A stretch of DNA of 64,000 bases from Hanstruepera marina (GCF_019880635.1 NZ_JAINVX010000006.1:110545-174544), one strand, 5' to 3'; shown: positions 1 through 8,793, counted from the first letter of the stretch. Notes: generated by a model not told the origin, from the sequence alone. A program made the numbers and translations.

Positions 1-689
1 TTTGGAGAGATACCCACATGCGAATTGAAGGAGAAGCTGTTAAACAACTTCAACTCCATTTTTTAATGACTTGGGATTTTGTTTCCAATTCGAACTTAAA
101 AATAACTCAAAGTTTTTTTCCAGATACACAGGTTAAACAAGAATTGGCTGTTCAAGTTGCTGCTAGTGGACCAGATTCTGATTGGGCTAATATTATGGAA
201 GCTATTTTTGTAGCCATTAATACTGCTGATAATTACGTGTATATAACAACTCCCTATTTTATCCCTAACGATCAAATAATAACGGCACTTCAGGTAGCTG
301 CTAAAAGTGGAGTAGATGTCAGATTGCTAATTCCTAAAGCGTCAGATTCTTGGACTGCCAAATATGCAACTAACTCGTATATTGAAAAATTACTTGAAGC
401 CCAAGTTAGAGTCTACAGATATACTAACGGATTTATTCATGCAAAAACTATTGTAGTCGATGACATTTTCTGTACCGTTGGCACAGCAAATCTTGATTAT
501 AGAAGTTTCAATATTAATTTTGAAATAAATGCCTTGGTCTATAATTCTAAAACAAGTTTAGAGTTAAAATCACAGTTTTCAAACGATTTAAAAGATAGCG
601 AAGAACTAACATTGCAAGATTGGCAAAATCGTCCTTCAGTTAATAAGATAAAAGAAGCATATTCGCGACTTTGGTCACCATTACTATAG
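1..689 (+). CDS. cls: Cardiolipin synthase, C-terminal part (5' end outside window)
   Basis: This is the C-terminal part of a phospholipase-D superfamily cardiolipin synthase, which condenses phosphatidyl groups into cardiolipin at the inner membrane. The reading frame is open to the left edge: bases 3-17 encode WRDTH directly before MRIEGEAV, and WRDTH-(L/M)RIEG is the family's usual sequence just after the first HKD motif, so the ATG at 18 is internal. The second HKD motif is visible as FIHAKTIVVDD (H-x-K-x4-D) followed by GTANLDYRS. The C-terminus (LWSPLL) looks natural. The first HKD motif and the N-terminal membrane segments lie outside the window. Confidence 0.93.
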   Translation, partial: WRDTHMRIEGEAVKQLQLHFLMTWDFVSNSNLKITQSFFPDTQVKQELAVQVAASGPDSDWANIMEAIFVAINTADNYVYITTPYFIPNDQIITALQVAAKSGVDVRLLIPKASDSWTAKYATNSYIEKLLEAQVRVYRYTNGFIHAKTIVVDDIFCTVGTANLDYRSFNINFEINALVYNSKTSLELKSQFSNDLKDSEELTLQDWQNRPSVNKIKEAYSRLWSPLL

Positions 690-694
690 CACTA

Positions 695-1273
695 TTAACG
701 TTTACTGCGTCTATTTTGTCTTGCAGAAGTTGGCTGTCCGTAATGTTGTTTTGGAATTGAAGTTCTTTTCATTTGCTGCTTAAACATCTTAATTTGATCA
801 GCTAGCATATTTCTCTTGTCAAGCTTTTCAGCTTCTTTCAATAATAATTGAGCCTCCTGTTTGCGTCTTTTTGAAAATGCTATTCCCGCTAAATTCAATT
901 TAGCCATAGCTAAATCATGATCCATGGATAGTCCTAAAGCAACAGCATTTTTAAAATATTTTTCTGCTTCATTCATATTGTCCTGGCTTAACATAATACC
1001 ATGAAGGTAATTATAGTATCCTTCTTGCTTTTTTACTAGTGCAGAACTCGGATTTTTAATTTTGCTCAACCATTTTTTGGCGCCTTCAAAATCTTGTTTA
1101 CGCAATCTTAAAAATGCTAATAATATAAACTCGTTTTTAAAGTATAAGAAAATAAATATTCCAGAGAGTAGAATATACATAATGCCATTACCAATATTTC
1201 CTTCTGTAAATTGATAAATTGCAAAAGCAATAATCCCGAAAGCAATAATTAATTTGATAACTTTATTGTACAT
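695..1273 (-). CDS. TPR-like protein with two N-terminal membrane helices, unknown function
   Basis: This 192-residue protein is not recognised by name. Two hydrophobic segments at about residues 7-24 and 29-46 should anchor it in the inner membrane. They are followed by a helical region (about 55-160) with TPR-like spacing, including AEKYFKNAVALGL and EAQLLLKEAEKLDKRNML. The tail is basic (QNRRSKR). It converges on the cardiolipin synthase gene with only 5 bases between the stops. A scaffold role for the repeats is inference from the fold type. Confidence 0.75.
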   Translation of the reverse strand: MYNKVIKLIIAFGIIAFAIYQFTEGNIGNGIMYILLSGIFIFLYFKNEFILLAFLRLRKQDFEGAKKWLSKIKNPSSALVKKQEGYYNYLHGIMLSQDNMNEAEKYFKNAVALGLSMDHDLAMAKLNLAGIAFSKRRKQEAQLLLKEAEKLDKRNMLADQIKMFKQQMKRTSIPKQHYGQPTSARQNRRSKR

Positions 1274-1387
1274 GTTTTAATGGTATTTTATAATAAACTT
1301 GCTACATTTTCAGCAAGTATTCAATTTCACTTCATTTAGACTGCAAAGAAACTAAATTTTTATTGAAAAAATATTTTTAAAATAAGG

Positions 1388-1418
1388 TTTGTCAAATAAA
1401 AAAGGGTTTGTATATTTG
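1388..1418 (+). promoter_or_regulatory. Bacteroidota-type promoter of rpmH
   Basis: TTTG at 1388-1391 and TATATTTG at 1411-1418 are separated by 19 bases. This matches the Bacteroidota housekeeping consensus TTTG-N19-TAnnTTTG exactly. Transcription should start near 1425, leaving a leader of about 70 nt before rpmH. Confidence 0.8.
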
Positions 1419-1492
1419 CACGCAGTTTTGGGAGTATGTTTTGAAATCCCAAAATCTAAAAAATAATTAAGAAGATTTTAAAGATATAAGTA

Positions 1493-1654
1493 ATGAGTAA
1501 AAGAACATTTCAGCCATCAAAGCGTAAGAGAAAAAATAAGCATGGCTTTAGAGAAAGAATGGCTACTGCCAATGGTAGAAAAGTCCTTGCACGTAGACGC
1601 GCAAAAGGAAGAAAGAAATTATCTGTATCTTCTGAACCAAGACATAAGAAATAA
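1493..1654 (+). CDS. rpmH: 50S ribosomal protein L34
   Basis: This 53-residue basic protein starts [20 protein letters not shown] and ends VSSEPRHKK, the standard L34 sequence with the conserved [25 protein letters not shown] core. L34 is a structural protein of the large ribosomal subunit, bound to 23S rRNA. The gene stands alone, with a consensus promoter upstream and a strong terminator directly after it. The usual partner genes of other phyla (dnaA, rnpA) are not adjacent. Confidence 0.97.
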   Translation: MSKRTFQPSKRKRKNKHGFRERMATANGRKVLARRRAKGRKKLSVSSEPRHKK

Positions 1655-1676
1655 TGATTAACAATTGTTAATATTT

Positions 1677-1709
1677 AAAGGTGTTACTTAGGCGTAACAC
1701 CTTTTTTTG
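1677..1709 (+). terminator. Rho-independent terminator of rpmH
   Basis: The stem AAAGGTGTTAC / GTAACACCTTT has a 6-base loop and is followed by a T run. It lies 22 bases after the rpmH stop and just before the carB promoter. Confidence 0.88.
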
Positions 1710-1724
1710 TACCCTATTGATAAC

Positions 1725-1732
1725 TATTTTTG
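1725..1732 (+). promoter_or_regulatory. -7 box of the carB promoter
   Basis: TATTTTTG matches TAnnTTTG. A TTTG at 1706-1709 could serve as the -33 element, although the 15-base gap is short. The box overlaps the TTG at 1730, so that codon cannot be the start; the ATG at 1751 lies about 13 nt after the expected transcription start. Confidence 0.6.
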
Positions 1733-1750
1733 CAAAACAAAATTTTTAAC

Positions 1751-4603
1751 ATGCCAAAAAACAAAGACATAAAATCGGTTTTAATTATAGGCTCTGGTCC
1801 AATTATTATTGGTCAAGCATGTGAGTTTGATTATTCTGGAACACAATCTTTACGATCATTACGAGAAGATGGAATTGAAACGATCCTTATAAATTCTAAT
1901 CCTGCAACAATCATGACAGACCCTTCCATGGCAGATCACGTTTACTTGTTGCCTTTAACTACCAAATCTATAATTAAAATATTAAAAGAACATCCGCAAA
2001 TTGATGCCGTTCTTCCTACCATGGGAGGGCAAACAGCCCTTAATTTAGCTATTGAAGCAGATGAAAAAGGTATTTGGGAAGATTTTGGAGTTAAATTGAT
2101 TGGTGTTGATATTGATGCCATTAACATTACCGAGGATCGCGAGCAGTTTAGAGAGCTTATGATTAAGATTGGTATACCAATGGCTCCACAAGCTACGGCT
2201 ACATCATATTTAAAAGGAAAAGAAATAGCCCAAGAATTCGGTTTTCCTTTAGTAATTAGAGCATCTTATACATTAGGTGGAGCAGGTGCATCAATTGTTT
2301 ATAAAGAAGAAGATTTTGATGAACTATTGACACGTGGTTTGGAAATTTCTCCTATCCACGAAGTCATGATTGACAAAGCGATGATGGGGTGGAAGGAATA
2401 CGAATTAGAGCTATTGCGTGATAAGAATGATAACGTGGTTATCATTTGTACCATCGAGAACATGGATCCAATGGGAATCCACACAGGAGATTCCATTACT
2501 ATAGCACCAGCCATGACATTGTCTGATAAAACCTTCCAACGTATGCGTGATATGGCTATTCACATGATGCGCAGCATAGGCGATTTTGAAGGTGGATGTA
2601 ATGTACAGTTTGCTGTAAGCCCAGATGAAAAGGAAGAGATAATAGCTATTGAAATTAACCCACGTGTATCACGTTCTTCAGCTTTAGCAAGTAAGGCTAC
2701 GGGATACCCAATTGCTAAAGTGGCAACTAAATTGGCTATTGGTTATTCGTTAGATGAATTGACAAATCAAATTACCGGTTCAACGTCGGCATTATTTGAG
2801 CCAACCATCGATTATGTAGTTGTTAAAATACCACGTTGGAATTTTGATAAGTTTGAAGGGTCAGACAGAACTTTAGGTCTTCAAATGAAAGCTGTTGGTG
2901 AGGTTATGGCTATTGGTCGTTCGTTCCAAGAAGCTTTACATAAAGCCACACAATCGCTTGAAATTAAACGTAATGGATTGGGTGCTGATGGGAAAGGCTA
3001 TAAAAATTACGATCAAATAATTGACAAACTTACACATGCCAGTTGGGACCGTGTTTTTGTGATTTACGATGCTATTCAAATGGGAATTCCTTTAAGTCGT
3101 ATTCATGAAATCACTAAAATTGATATGTGGTTTTTAAAGCAATATGAAGAGCTATTCTATTTGGAAAGAGAAATTTCAAAGTTCACTATTGATACTATTG
3201 ATCGTGATTTATTACTGGAAGCCAAACAAAAAGGTTATGGCGATAGACAGATAGCTCACATGCTAAAATGTTTGGAGAGCCAGGTTTATAAAAAGCGTGA
3301 AGAATTCAATATAAAACGTGTTTATAAATTAGTTGATACTTGTGCTGCAGAGTTTAAGGCTGAAACCCCTTATTATTACTCAACTTTTGAAAATGAAGTA
3401 GAAAACTCTAATGGAAATAAAAAACCTATAAATGAGAGTGAAGTAAGTGATAAGAAGAAAATAATTGTATTGGGTTCTGGTCCTAACCGTATTGGACAGG
3501 GTATAGAGTTTGATTATTGTTGTGTACATGGTGTTTTGGCTGCTTCAGAGTGTGGTTACGAAACCATTATGATAAACTGTAACCCTGAAACCGTTTCAAC
3601 GGATTTTGATATTGCGGATAAACTGTATTTTGAACCTGTATTTTGGGAACACATTTACGATATCATTCAGCATGAAAAACCTGAAGGCGTTATCGTTCAG
3701 TTAGGTGGTCAGACTGCTTTGAAATTAGCGGAGAAATTAGATAGGTATGGTGTAAAGATATTAGGAACAACATACCAGTCTTTAGATTTAGCTGAAGATA
3801 GAGGAAGTTTTTCTAAACTCTTAAAGGAAAATAGCATTCCTTACCCAGAGTTTGACGTAGCTACTACAGCCGATGAAGCGTTGGAGGTGGCTGATAGATT
3901 AGATTTTCCAATTTTGGTAAGGCCTTCTTATGTGCTTGGTGGTCAAGGCATGAAGATTGTTATCAATAAGAAGGAATTAGAAGAGCATGTTGTAGATTTA
4001 TTGCGCGGCATGCCTGATAATAAATTATTGTTGGACCACTATTTAGACGGTGCTATTGAAGCAGAAGCAGATGCGATTTGCGATGGTGAAAATGTGTATA
4101 TTATTGGAATAATGGAGCATATTGAGCCTTGTGGAATACACTCGGGTGATAGTAATGCGACATTGCCGCCATTTAATTTGGGCGAATTTGTTATGCAACA
4201 GATAAAAGACCATACTAAAAAGATAGCTTTAGCGCTTAATACAGTTGGTTTAATTAACATTCAATTTGCTATAAAAGACGATAAAGTTTATATTATAGAA
4301 GCCAACCCAAGAGCGTCTAGAACGGTTCCATTTATTGCTAAAGCGTATGGTGAACCTTATGTAAATTATGCTACTAAAGTGATGCTGGGAGACAAAAAGG
4401 TAACAGACTTTGATTTTAATCCTAAATTAGATGGATTTGCTATAAAACAGCCAGTGTTTTCTTTCAATAAGTTCCCTAATGTAAACAAACAGTTAGGTCC
4501 TGAAATGAAGAGTACTGGTGAAAGTATTTTATTTATTGATAGTCTAAAAGATGATGAGTTTTATAACTTGTACTCAAGACGCAAAATGTATTTGAGCAAA
4601 TAA
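1751..4603 (+). CDS. carB: Carbamoyl-phosphate synthase large subunit, lacking the allosteric domain
   Basis: CarB makes carbamoyl phosphate from bicarbonate, ammonia (delivered by CarA) and two ATP, feeding pyrimidine and arginine synthesis. The two homologous halves are clear: GSGPIIIGQACEFDYSGTQ near residue 15 and GSGPNRIGQGIEFDY near residue 570, each followed by an ATP-grasp domain (EINPRVSRSSALASKATGYP; EANPRASRTVPFIAKAYG). The start at 1751 (MPKNKDIKSV) is preferred over an upstream TTG that lies in the promoter. The protein is 950 residues against about 1073 in E. coli: it ends soon after LGPEMKSTGES, so the C-terminal MGS-like domain that binds UMP and ornithine is missing. No carA is in the window. 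Confidence 0.97.
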   Translation: MPKNKDIKSVLIIGSGPIIIGQACEFDYSGTQSLRSLREDGIETILINSNPATIMTDPSMADHVYLLPLTTKSIIKILKEHPQIDAVLPTMGGQTALNLAIEADEKGIWEDFGVKLIGVDIDAINITEDREQFRELMIKIGIPMAPQATATSYLKGKEIAQEFGFPLVIRASYTLGGAGASIVYKEEDFDELLTRGLEISPIHEVMIDKAMMGWKEYELELLRDKNDNVVIICTIENMDPMGIHTGDSITIAPAMTLSDKTFQRMRDMAIHMMRSIGDFEGGCNVQFAVSPDEKEEIIAIEINPRVSRSSALASKATGYPIAKVATKLAIGYSLDELTNQITGSTSALFEPTIDYVVVKIPRWNFDKFEGSDRTLGLQMKAVGEVMAIGRSFQEALHKATQSLEIKRNGLGADGKGYKNYDQIIDKLTHASWDRVFVIYDAIQMGIPLSRIHEITKIDMWFLKQYEELFYLEREISKFTIDTIDRDLLLEAKQKGYGDRQIAHMLKCLESQVYKKREEFNIKRVYKLVDTCAAEFKAETPYYYSTFENEVENSNGNKKPINESEVSDKKKIIVLGSGPNRIGQGIEFDYCCVHGVLAASECGYETIMINCNPETVSTDFDIADKLYFEPVFWEHIYDIIQHEKPEGVIVQLGGQTALKLAEKLDRYGVKILGTTYQSLDLAEDRGSFSKLLKENSIPYPEFDVATTADEALEVADRLDFPILVRPSYVLGGQGMKIVINKKELEEHVVDLLRGMPDNKLLLDHYLDGAIEAEADAICDGENVYIIGIMEHIEPCGIHSGDSNATLPPFNLGEFVMQQIKDHTKKIALALNTVGLINIQFAIKDDKVYIIEANPRASRTVPFIAKAYGEPYVNYATKVMLGDKKVTDFDFNPKLDGFAIKQPVFSFNKFPNVNKQLGPEMKSTGESILFIDSLKDDEFYNLYSRRKMYLSK

Positions 4604-4678
4604 TTCAATCTAATTACAGAAGAATTATTATTGTTTTGCTAAAAATGTATTATTTTAGTAAAAAATATGCTGAATATA

Positions 4679-5542
4679 ATGAAGAAAAAACTACTTTTTT
4701 TATCCTTAACCTTAATGTCGGTTGTAGTGTTTGCACAAGTTAGTGCAGGTCAGGTTGATGATTTTGAGGACGGCACAGTTGAGAATTGGATTATTGGAAT
4801 TACAGGCCCTTCATCACCTGTTAATGTTGCGACTGGTGGTCCAGCTGGTGTTGACGATAACTTTTTAGAATACACCTCTACTGGAACAACTGGAGCAGGT
4901 GCTAGAATGGCTATATTCAATTCATTTCAACAATGGTCTGGTGATTTTGTTGCTCAAAGTGTAGTAGAAGTTCAATTGGATGTCGAAGTATTGACCAATG
5001 ATTTACACTTAAGATTAGCTTTTCAGGGACCTAATGGAACTCGAATGATTTCTACTAACCCAGTAATTGTTACAGCTGGATCTGGTTGGAATAGCATTGC
5101 CTTGCCTTGTGGCATAAATGATTTTACTGTTCAATCTGGGCCTAATACGGTTTCAGAAGTTTTGGCAGCTGTTTCAACTATGCGAATAATAAGTGTTAGA
5201 GAAGAAAATATTGATAGTTGGAGAGGAGAGGTTATTGCTGCTACATTGCGTGTTGACAATATCACAGCTTCTACAACATTATCTCGTAAAGATTTTGATG
5301 TTCCTAATAACGAGTTTACAATTTATCCAAATCCAAGCCGATCTAAATTAAATATTACTTTACCAACCGTAGAGCATGTTTCTAAAGTTGAAGTTTATAA
5401 TATTTTAGGTGCTCGAGTTTATAGTACAGTGTTAAATAAATTAAATACGTCAATTAATGTTTCACAATGGAATAATGGCGTGTATTTAGTGCGTGTATCT
5501 TCAGATTCAGGAACTGTTACTAAACGTTTTGTAAAGCAGTAA
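4679..5542 (+). CDS. Secreted protein with T9SS type A sorting domain
   Basis: This 287-residue secreted protein is of unknown function. It has a Sec signal peptide (MKKKLLFLSLTLMSVVVFAQ), a beta-rich region (about 25-200) that begins DDFEDGTVENW and resembles carbohydrate-binding or jelly-roll modules, and a C-terminal sorting domain of about 75 residues starting FTIYPNPSRSKLNI and ending VTKRFVKQ. That domain is the type IX secretion signal, so the protein should reach the cell surface or medium. The start at 4679 is chosen because an ATG four codons upstream would add MLNI in front of a normal signal peptide. Confidence 0.88.
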   Translation: MKKKLLFLSLTLMSVVVFAQVSAGQVDDFEDGTVENWIIGITGPSSPVNVATGGPAGVDDNFLEYTSTGTTGAGARMAIFNSFQQWSGDFVAQSVVEVQLDVEVLTNDLHLRLAFQGPNGTRMISTNPVIVTAGSGWNSIALPCGINDFTVQSGPNTVSEVLAAVSTMRIISVREENIDSWRGEVIAATLRVDNITASTTLSRKDFDVPNNEFTIYPNPSRSKLNITLPTVEHVSKVEVYNILGARVYSTVLNKLNTSINVSQWNNGVYLVRVSSDSGTVTKRFVKQ

Positions 5543-5566
5543 GGAAATAAAAATTTACTATAATTT

Positions 5567-5596
5567 AAAACCATCGGTTTACTGATGGTTTTTTTA
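5567..5596. terminator. Bidirectional terminator between convergent genes
   Basis: The hairpin AAAACCATC / GATGGTTTT has a 7-T run on the plus strand. It separates the T9SS protein gene from the convergent DUF3307 gene, whose stop codon lies in the T run. Confidence 0.8.
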
Positions 5597-6298
5597 TATC
5601 AAAACTGTAAATAATAATCCTGTTATAATAGCAATTCCAAAGCTAATAAGTGTACCAATCAGTATATACTCGGTAAGTTTTCTGTGTTTACTTTCTTTTA
5701 AATCACCAAATCTAAATACGGATTTTGCGGTAATTAAAAAGCCAACAGCTTCCCAATGACCTGTAACAATAAAGATGAAGACTAAAAGCCGTTCTAACAT
5801 ACCTATGTATTTTCCAGCATCTTTAAGAGATTCGTTGCCTTTGGTTAGTTCTTTTATGTTCCATTTACTGAAAATGGCCTTCATGATTATGGAGACAGGC
5901 TGTGTCAAAAATAATAAGCATGTTAGGAGTAATACCGTATTTTCTGTAAATAATTTATCAGCCTTTAGGGTGTTATCTGTAAATATGTAGAATGCTATTA
6001 TAATACTTAATAGATGTAATAATTGATCTACAAAAAACCACAACCGTTTGGTTTTTTTGGTTTGAAACAATAGTTTACTGGTATCTATAAGAAAGTGGAA
6101 AACACCTATAGCTATCAGTAATGGCCATTTTGTTAAGTCCCAAACAATTAAAAACATTATAGCTATATGTATAGCGACATGTATGTACAGTTTGGGTGAT
6201 TTAAGTTTCTTCTTTTCTTTATCCTTAACCCATTTTTTAGGTTGCAGGAAAAAGTCACCAATCAAGTGTGCTAATATGAGTTTGATTATTAAAGTCAT
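5594..6298 (-). CDS. DUF3307 family membrane protein
   Basis: This 234-residue integral membrane protein carries the DUF3307 hallmark HLIGDFFLQP at residues 11-20, followed by a second conserved His-containing helix (IHVAIHIAIMFLIVWDL) and FHFLIDTSKL. About six hydrophobic segments are visible. The function is unknown. Its start overlaps the stop of the SatD-like gene by 4 bases (ATGA type), so the two are translationally coupled and probably act together. Whether it is a sensor, a transporter or a target of the regulator cannot be read from the sequence. Confidence 0.85.
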   Translation of the reverse strand: MTLIIKLILAHLIGDFFLQPKKWVKDKEKKKLKSPKLYIHVAIHIAIMFLIVWDLTKWPLLIAIGVFHFLIDTSKLLFQTKKTKRLWFFVDQLLHLLSIIIAFYIFTDNTLKADKLFTENTVLLLTCLLFLTQPVSIIMKAIFSKWNIKELTKGNESLKDAGKYIGMLERLLVFIFIVTGHWEAVGFLITAKSVFRFGDLKESKHRKLTEYILIGTLISFGIAIITGLLFTVLI

Positions 6299-6918
6299 TT
6301 TATATTCTTTCTTGTTTGAGCTATTTTGGAGTTAAGCATTTGGTTGACTTCCAATATTTCATCAAGATAAGCGCGCTTCATACGTTTGCTAACCGCATCT
6401 TGACTTATACCTATTATTTCAGCTATTTCTTTTTGAATTTTATTCTTATTCTCTAGATGTAATTTAACAACTTCTGCTGAATTTACAGACCAATTATCCA
6501 TTAGAATGTTTATGAGTTTTAAATAAAGATTCAACTCATTATCTATACTTCCTGCTCCTTTTATTTTCAAATTGGTTTTTGTCTGTTTTAAGAACTCCAA
6601 CAGGTCGCCTGAATTTTGAAAAGCACTTCCATTGGATTCTGTTACTGAAGCACCCGTGTATGTTTTTGAGCCAATACCTATAGCCATTCTAACATCCAAT
6701 CCCTTTATCATTTTTACGCAAGCTTTTATATAAACGGCATTTATAAAACAGTTATAAATATCTTTTATTTCTATTTGAAAACTATCGCCTCTATATATTT
6801 CCCAATCTTTAGAATTGGTAGATATAGTTTTTAGAGCTTCCTTTAACGGAGCAAGCCATATATTCGAATTTTCGTATTGCGTAGAGTTTATAATATCTCC
6901 TGTTATAACACCTGTCAT
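6295..6918 (-). CDS. SatD family protein with C-terminal helix-turn-helix
   Basis: This 207-residue protein has two parts. Residues 1-120 show the SatD pattern: ITGDIINST near the start, YRGDSFQIEI at 42-51 and DVRMAIGIGSK at 75-85. Residues 159-183 form a helix-turn-helix (KIQKEIAEIIGISQDAVSKRM) like region 4 of sigma factors. The three N-terminal blocks resemble, in order and spacing, the metal- and base-binding blocks of class III nucleotide cyclases, suggesting a nucleotide-binding sensor; this is my inference. It is the first gene of a two-gene operon with DUF3307, behind a three-operator promoter array that it probably controls. Confidence 0.8.
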   Translation of the reverse strand: MTGVITGDIINSTQYENSNIWLAPLKEALKTISTNSKDWEIYRGDSFQIEIKDIYNCFINAVYIKACVKMIKGLDVRMAIGIGSKTYTGASVTESNGSAFQNSGDLLEFLKQTKTNLKIKGAGSIDNELNLYLKLINILMDNWSVNSAEVVKLHLENKNKIQKEIAEIIGISQDAVSKRMKRAYLDEILEVNQMLNSKIAQTRKNIK

Positions 6919-6933
6919 TATTTTATTTTAAAT

Positions 6934-7007
6934 ATTCCTTATTTATGGAATAATCAAAAATATGCCTTTTTTATGGAATAAACAAATATATTCCTTAAAT
7001 ACGGAAT
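6934..7007 (-). promoter_or_regulatory. Tandem operator-promoter array of the SatD/DUF3307 operon
   Basis: Three palindromic boxes of the form TTCC-N8-GGAA lie at 6935-6950, 6963-6978 (degenerate, TGCC on one arm) and 6991-7006, with starts exactly 28 bases apart. On the minus strand each box is followed directly by an A/T segment. For the two upstream boxes this segment is a perfect -7 element: TATATTTG (6983-6990) and TATTTTTG (6955-6962). In the copy nearest the gene it has decayed to TATTTAAA. The whole array ends 16 bases before the satD-like start codon. Confidence 0.7.
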
Positions 7008-7066
7008 TATTAAATGTTCAAACTGAAGGAGTTTTGAAACTAAATTGAAGTAAAACAGGTTCTATA

Positions 7067-7435
7067 TTATAAGCGCCTATTACTGCGCTCAACATCTTCT
7101 TCAACTTTGGTTATGAAATATTTAGTATCACCTAGCCAGAAAAATGATTTAAACCGTTCAAAATAGTGTAGCTTTACATATTTCCCTTGAAGTCGCTGTA
7201 AATCTTCAATAACTTGTTTTTCATCTTTCTCAACAGAAAATTCAAAAATTTGGGCTTCAGAAACGCCTTGACTTATTTCGCCTTCCCAAGTTTTTATAAT
7301 TACTCCTTTATGGCTAAACTTTACCAATTCGCCTGCCCGAATACCTTCGCTATATTTTGCAAAATAAATAAATACAGCATAGGCGATAAATAGTAGTAGA
7401 GCAATGCCTAAAATTTTTAAAAGAAATTTTTTCAT
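7067..7435 (-). CDS. Small membrane-anchored protein, unknown function
   Basis: This 122-residue protein has one N-terminal hydrophobic segment (about residues 4-26) preceded by lysines, which could be an anchor or uncleaved signal, followed by a small soluble domain with alternating beta strands (VKFSHKGVIIKTWEGEIS, YVKLHYFERFKSFFWLGDTKYFI). I do not recognise a functional family and see no catalytic motif. It is 14 bases downstream of rmuC on the same strand and is likely co-transcribed with it. Confidence 0.75.
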   Translation of the reverse strand: MKKFLLKILGIALLLFIAYAVFIYFAKYSEGIRAGELVKFSHKGVIIKTWEGEISQGVSEAQIFEFSVEKDEKQVIEDLQRLQGKYVKLHYFERFKSFFWLGDTKYFITKVEEDVERSNRRL

Positions 7436-7449
7436 ATAATTATAAATTA

Positions 7450-8775
7450 TTATTCTTCGTCATCACTTTCGGCACGTTTTAAAATAGGTTCAGGTAAAGA
7501 TTTCTTGGCTTTGGCTCCCATTTTTTTCAATTTTTCAACACGCCCTATTAAATTACCTTTACCTTCAACCAACTTATTCATGGCTAAAGAATAATCGGCC
7601 TTTGCAGCATCAATTTTTTTGCCTACACCTGTTAAATCACTTACCAGTCCTTCAAATTTATCATACAAAGCGCCAGCTTGCTTGGCAATTTCCAATGCAT
7701 TACGTTGTTGTTTTTCATTACTCCACATGGTGTCAACCGTTCGCAATGTGGCCAAAAGAGTAGAAGGTGTTACAATAACAATATTTTTTTCAAAGGCTTT
7801 ATTATAAAGGGTGTTGTCTTCATTTAAGGCTACAGCAAAAGCAGGTTCAATAGGGATAAACATAAGTACAAAATCGGGAGATTCCATATCGTACAAATCC
7901 TCGTATTTTTTTTCTGATAATTGTGAAACATGTTTGGTTATGGAGTTAACATGAGCTTTAAGAAACATGGGTTTTTCATCATCGTCGGCATTGGCATAAC
8001 GCTCATAGTCGGTTAGAGAAACCTTACTATCTATAATCATGCGTTTATTATCTGGAAGGTGTAAAACTACGTCTGGCAAAACACGCGTACCATCTTCACG
8101 ATTAAAACTCTGTTGTACAAAATATTCGCGATCTTTCTCCAAACCAGATTTTTCCAAGACGCGCTCCAAGACCAATTCACCCCAGTTCCCTTGCATTTTA
8201 CTATCACCCTTAAGCGCTTTGGTTAAATTATTGGCTTCTTTGGTCATTTGTTGGTTCAGGTCTTTAAGTCCCAATAACTGTTCCTTTAAGGCTGAATGCA
8301 TGCTTATGCTTTCTTTTTGGGATTTTTCAACTTTATCTTCAAAAGTCTTTATCTTTTCTTGAAGTGGGTTGAGTATTTGTTTGATGTTTTCTTTATTCTG
8401 GAGGGTAAATTTTTCGCTTTTTTCATCTAATATTTTACTTGCCATCAATTCAAAATCCTTACGTAACTGTTCTTGTTGTTTGGCAAGTTCTTCGTCACGC
8501 TTTAGATTAAGCTGCTGTAAGTTTTCAAATTCGGTATTGCGTCGCGTTAGTTCAGAATTCAAGAAATCCTTTTCCTTTCTAATGGTTTCCCTTTCAGTTT
8601 CAACTTTGGCTAGGTTTTCTTTTAATTCATTAATAGTATTTGACAGTTGGTTTTGACGTTCCTCTAAAGTGCTTTTATCTCCTTTACTTTTCAGCTTTGA
8701 AATGGTTATGCCAATGTAGGCTCCTATACCTGCTGAAAAAAGAATGGAAAGGATAAGAATTATACTATCGTTCAT
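7450..8775 (-). CDS. rmuC: DNA recombination protein RmuC
   Basis: RmuC limits recombination between inverted repeats and is thought to contain a nuclease-like core. The 441-residue protein has an N-terminal membrane helix (about 5-24), a long coiled coil (about 30-200, rich in E, K, Q and L), then the conserved RmuC domain with KMQGNWGELVLERVLEKSGL, LPDVVLHLPDNKRMIIDSK and FMFIPIEPAF-type sequence (VLMFIPIEPAFAVAL). A highly charged tail (AESDDEE) ends the protein. Length and domain order are normal for the family. Confidence 0.95.
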   Translation of the reverse strand: MNDSIILILSILFSAGIGAYIGITISKLKSKGDKSTLEERQNQLSNTINELKENLAKVETERETIRKEKDFLNSELTRRNTEFENLQQLNLKRDEELAKQQEQLRKDFELMASKILDEKSEKFTLQNKENIKQILNPLQEKIKTFEDKVEKSQKESISMHSALKEQLLGLKDLNQQMTKEANNLTKALKGDSKMQGNWGELVLERVLEKSGLEKDREYFVQQSFNREDGTRVLPDVVLHLPDNKRMIIDSKVSLTDYERYANADDDEKPMFLKAHVNSITKHVSQLSEKKYEDLYDMESPDFVLMFIPIEPAFAVALNEDNTLYNKAFEKNIVIVTPSTLLATLRTVDTMWSNEKQQRNALEIAKQAGALYDKFEGLVSDLTGVGKKIDAAKADYSLAMNKLVEGKGNLIGRVEKLKKMGAKAKKSLPEPILKRAESDDEE

Positions 8776-8793
8776 TTAAAATTGAAGTTTACC

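Noticed and set aside
1730..1750. TTG start seven codons before the carB ATG
   Set aside because: The TTG is part of the TATTTTTG promoter box.
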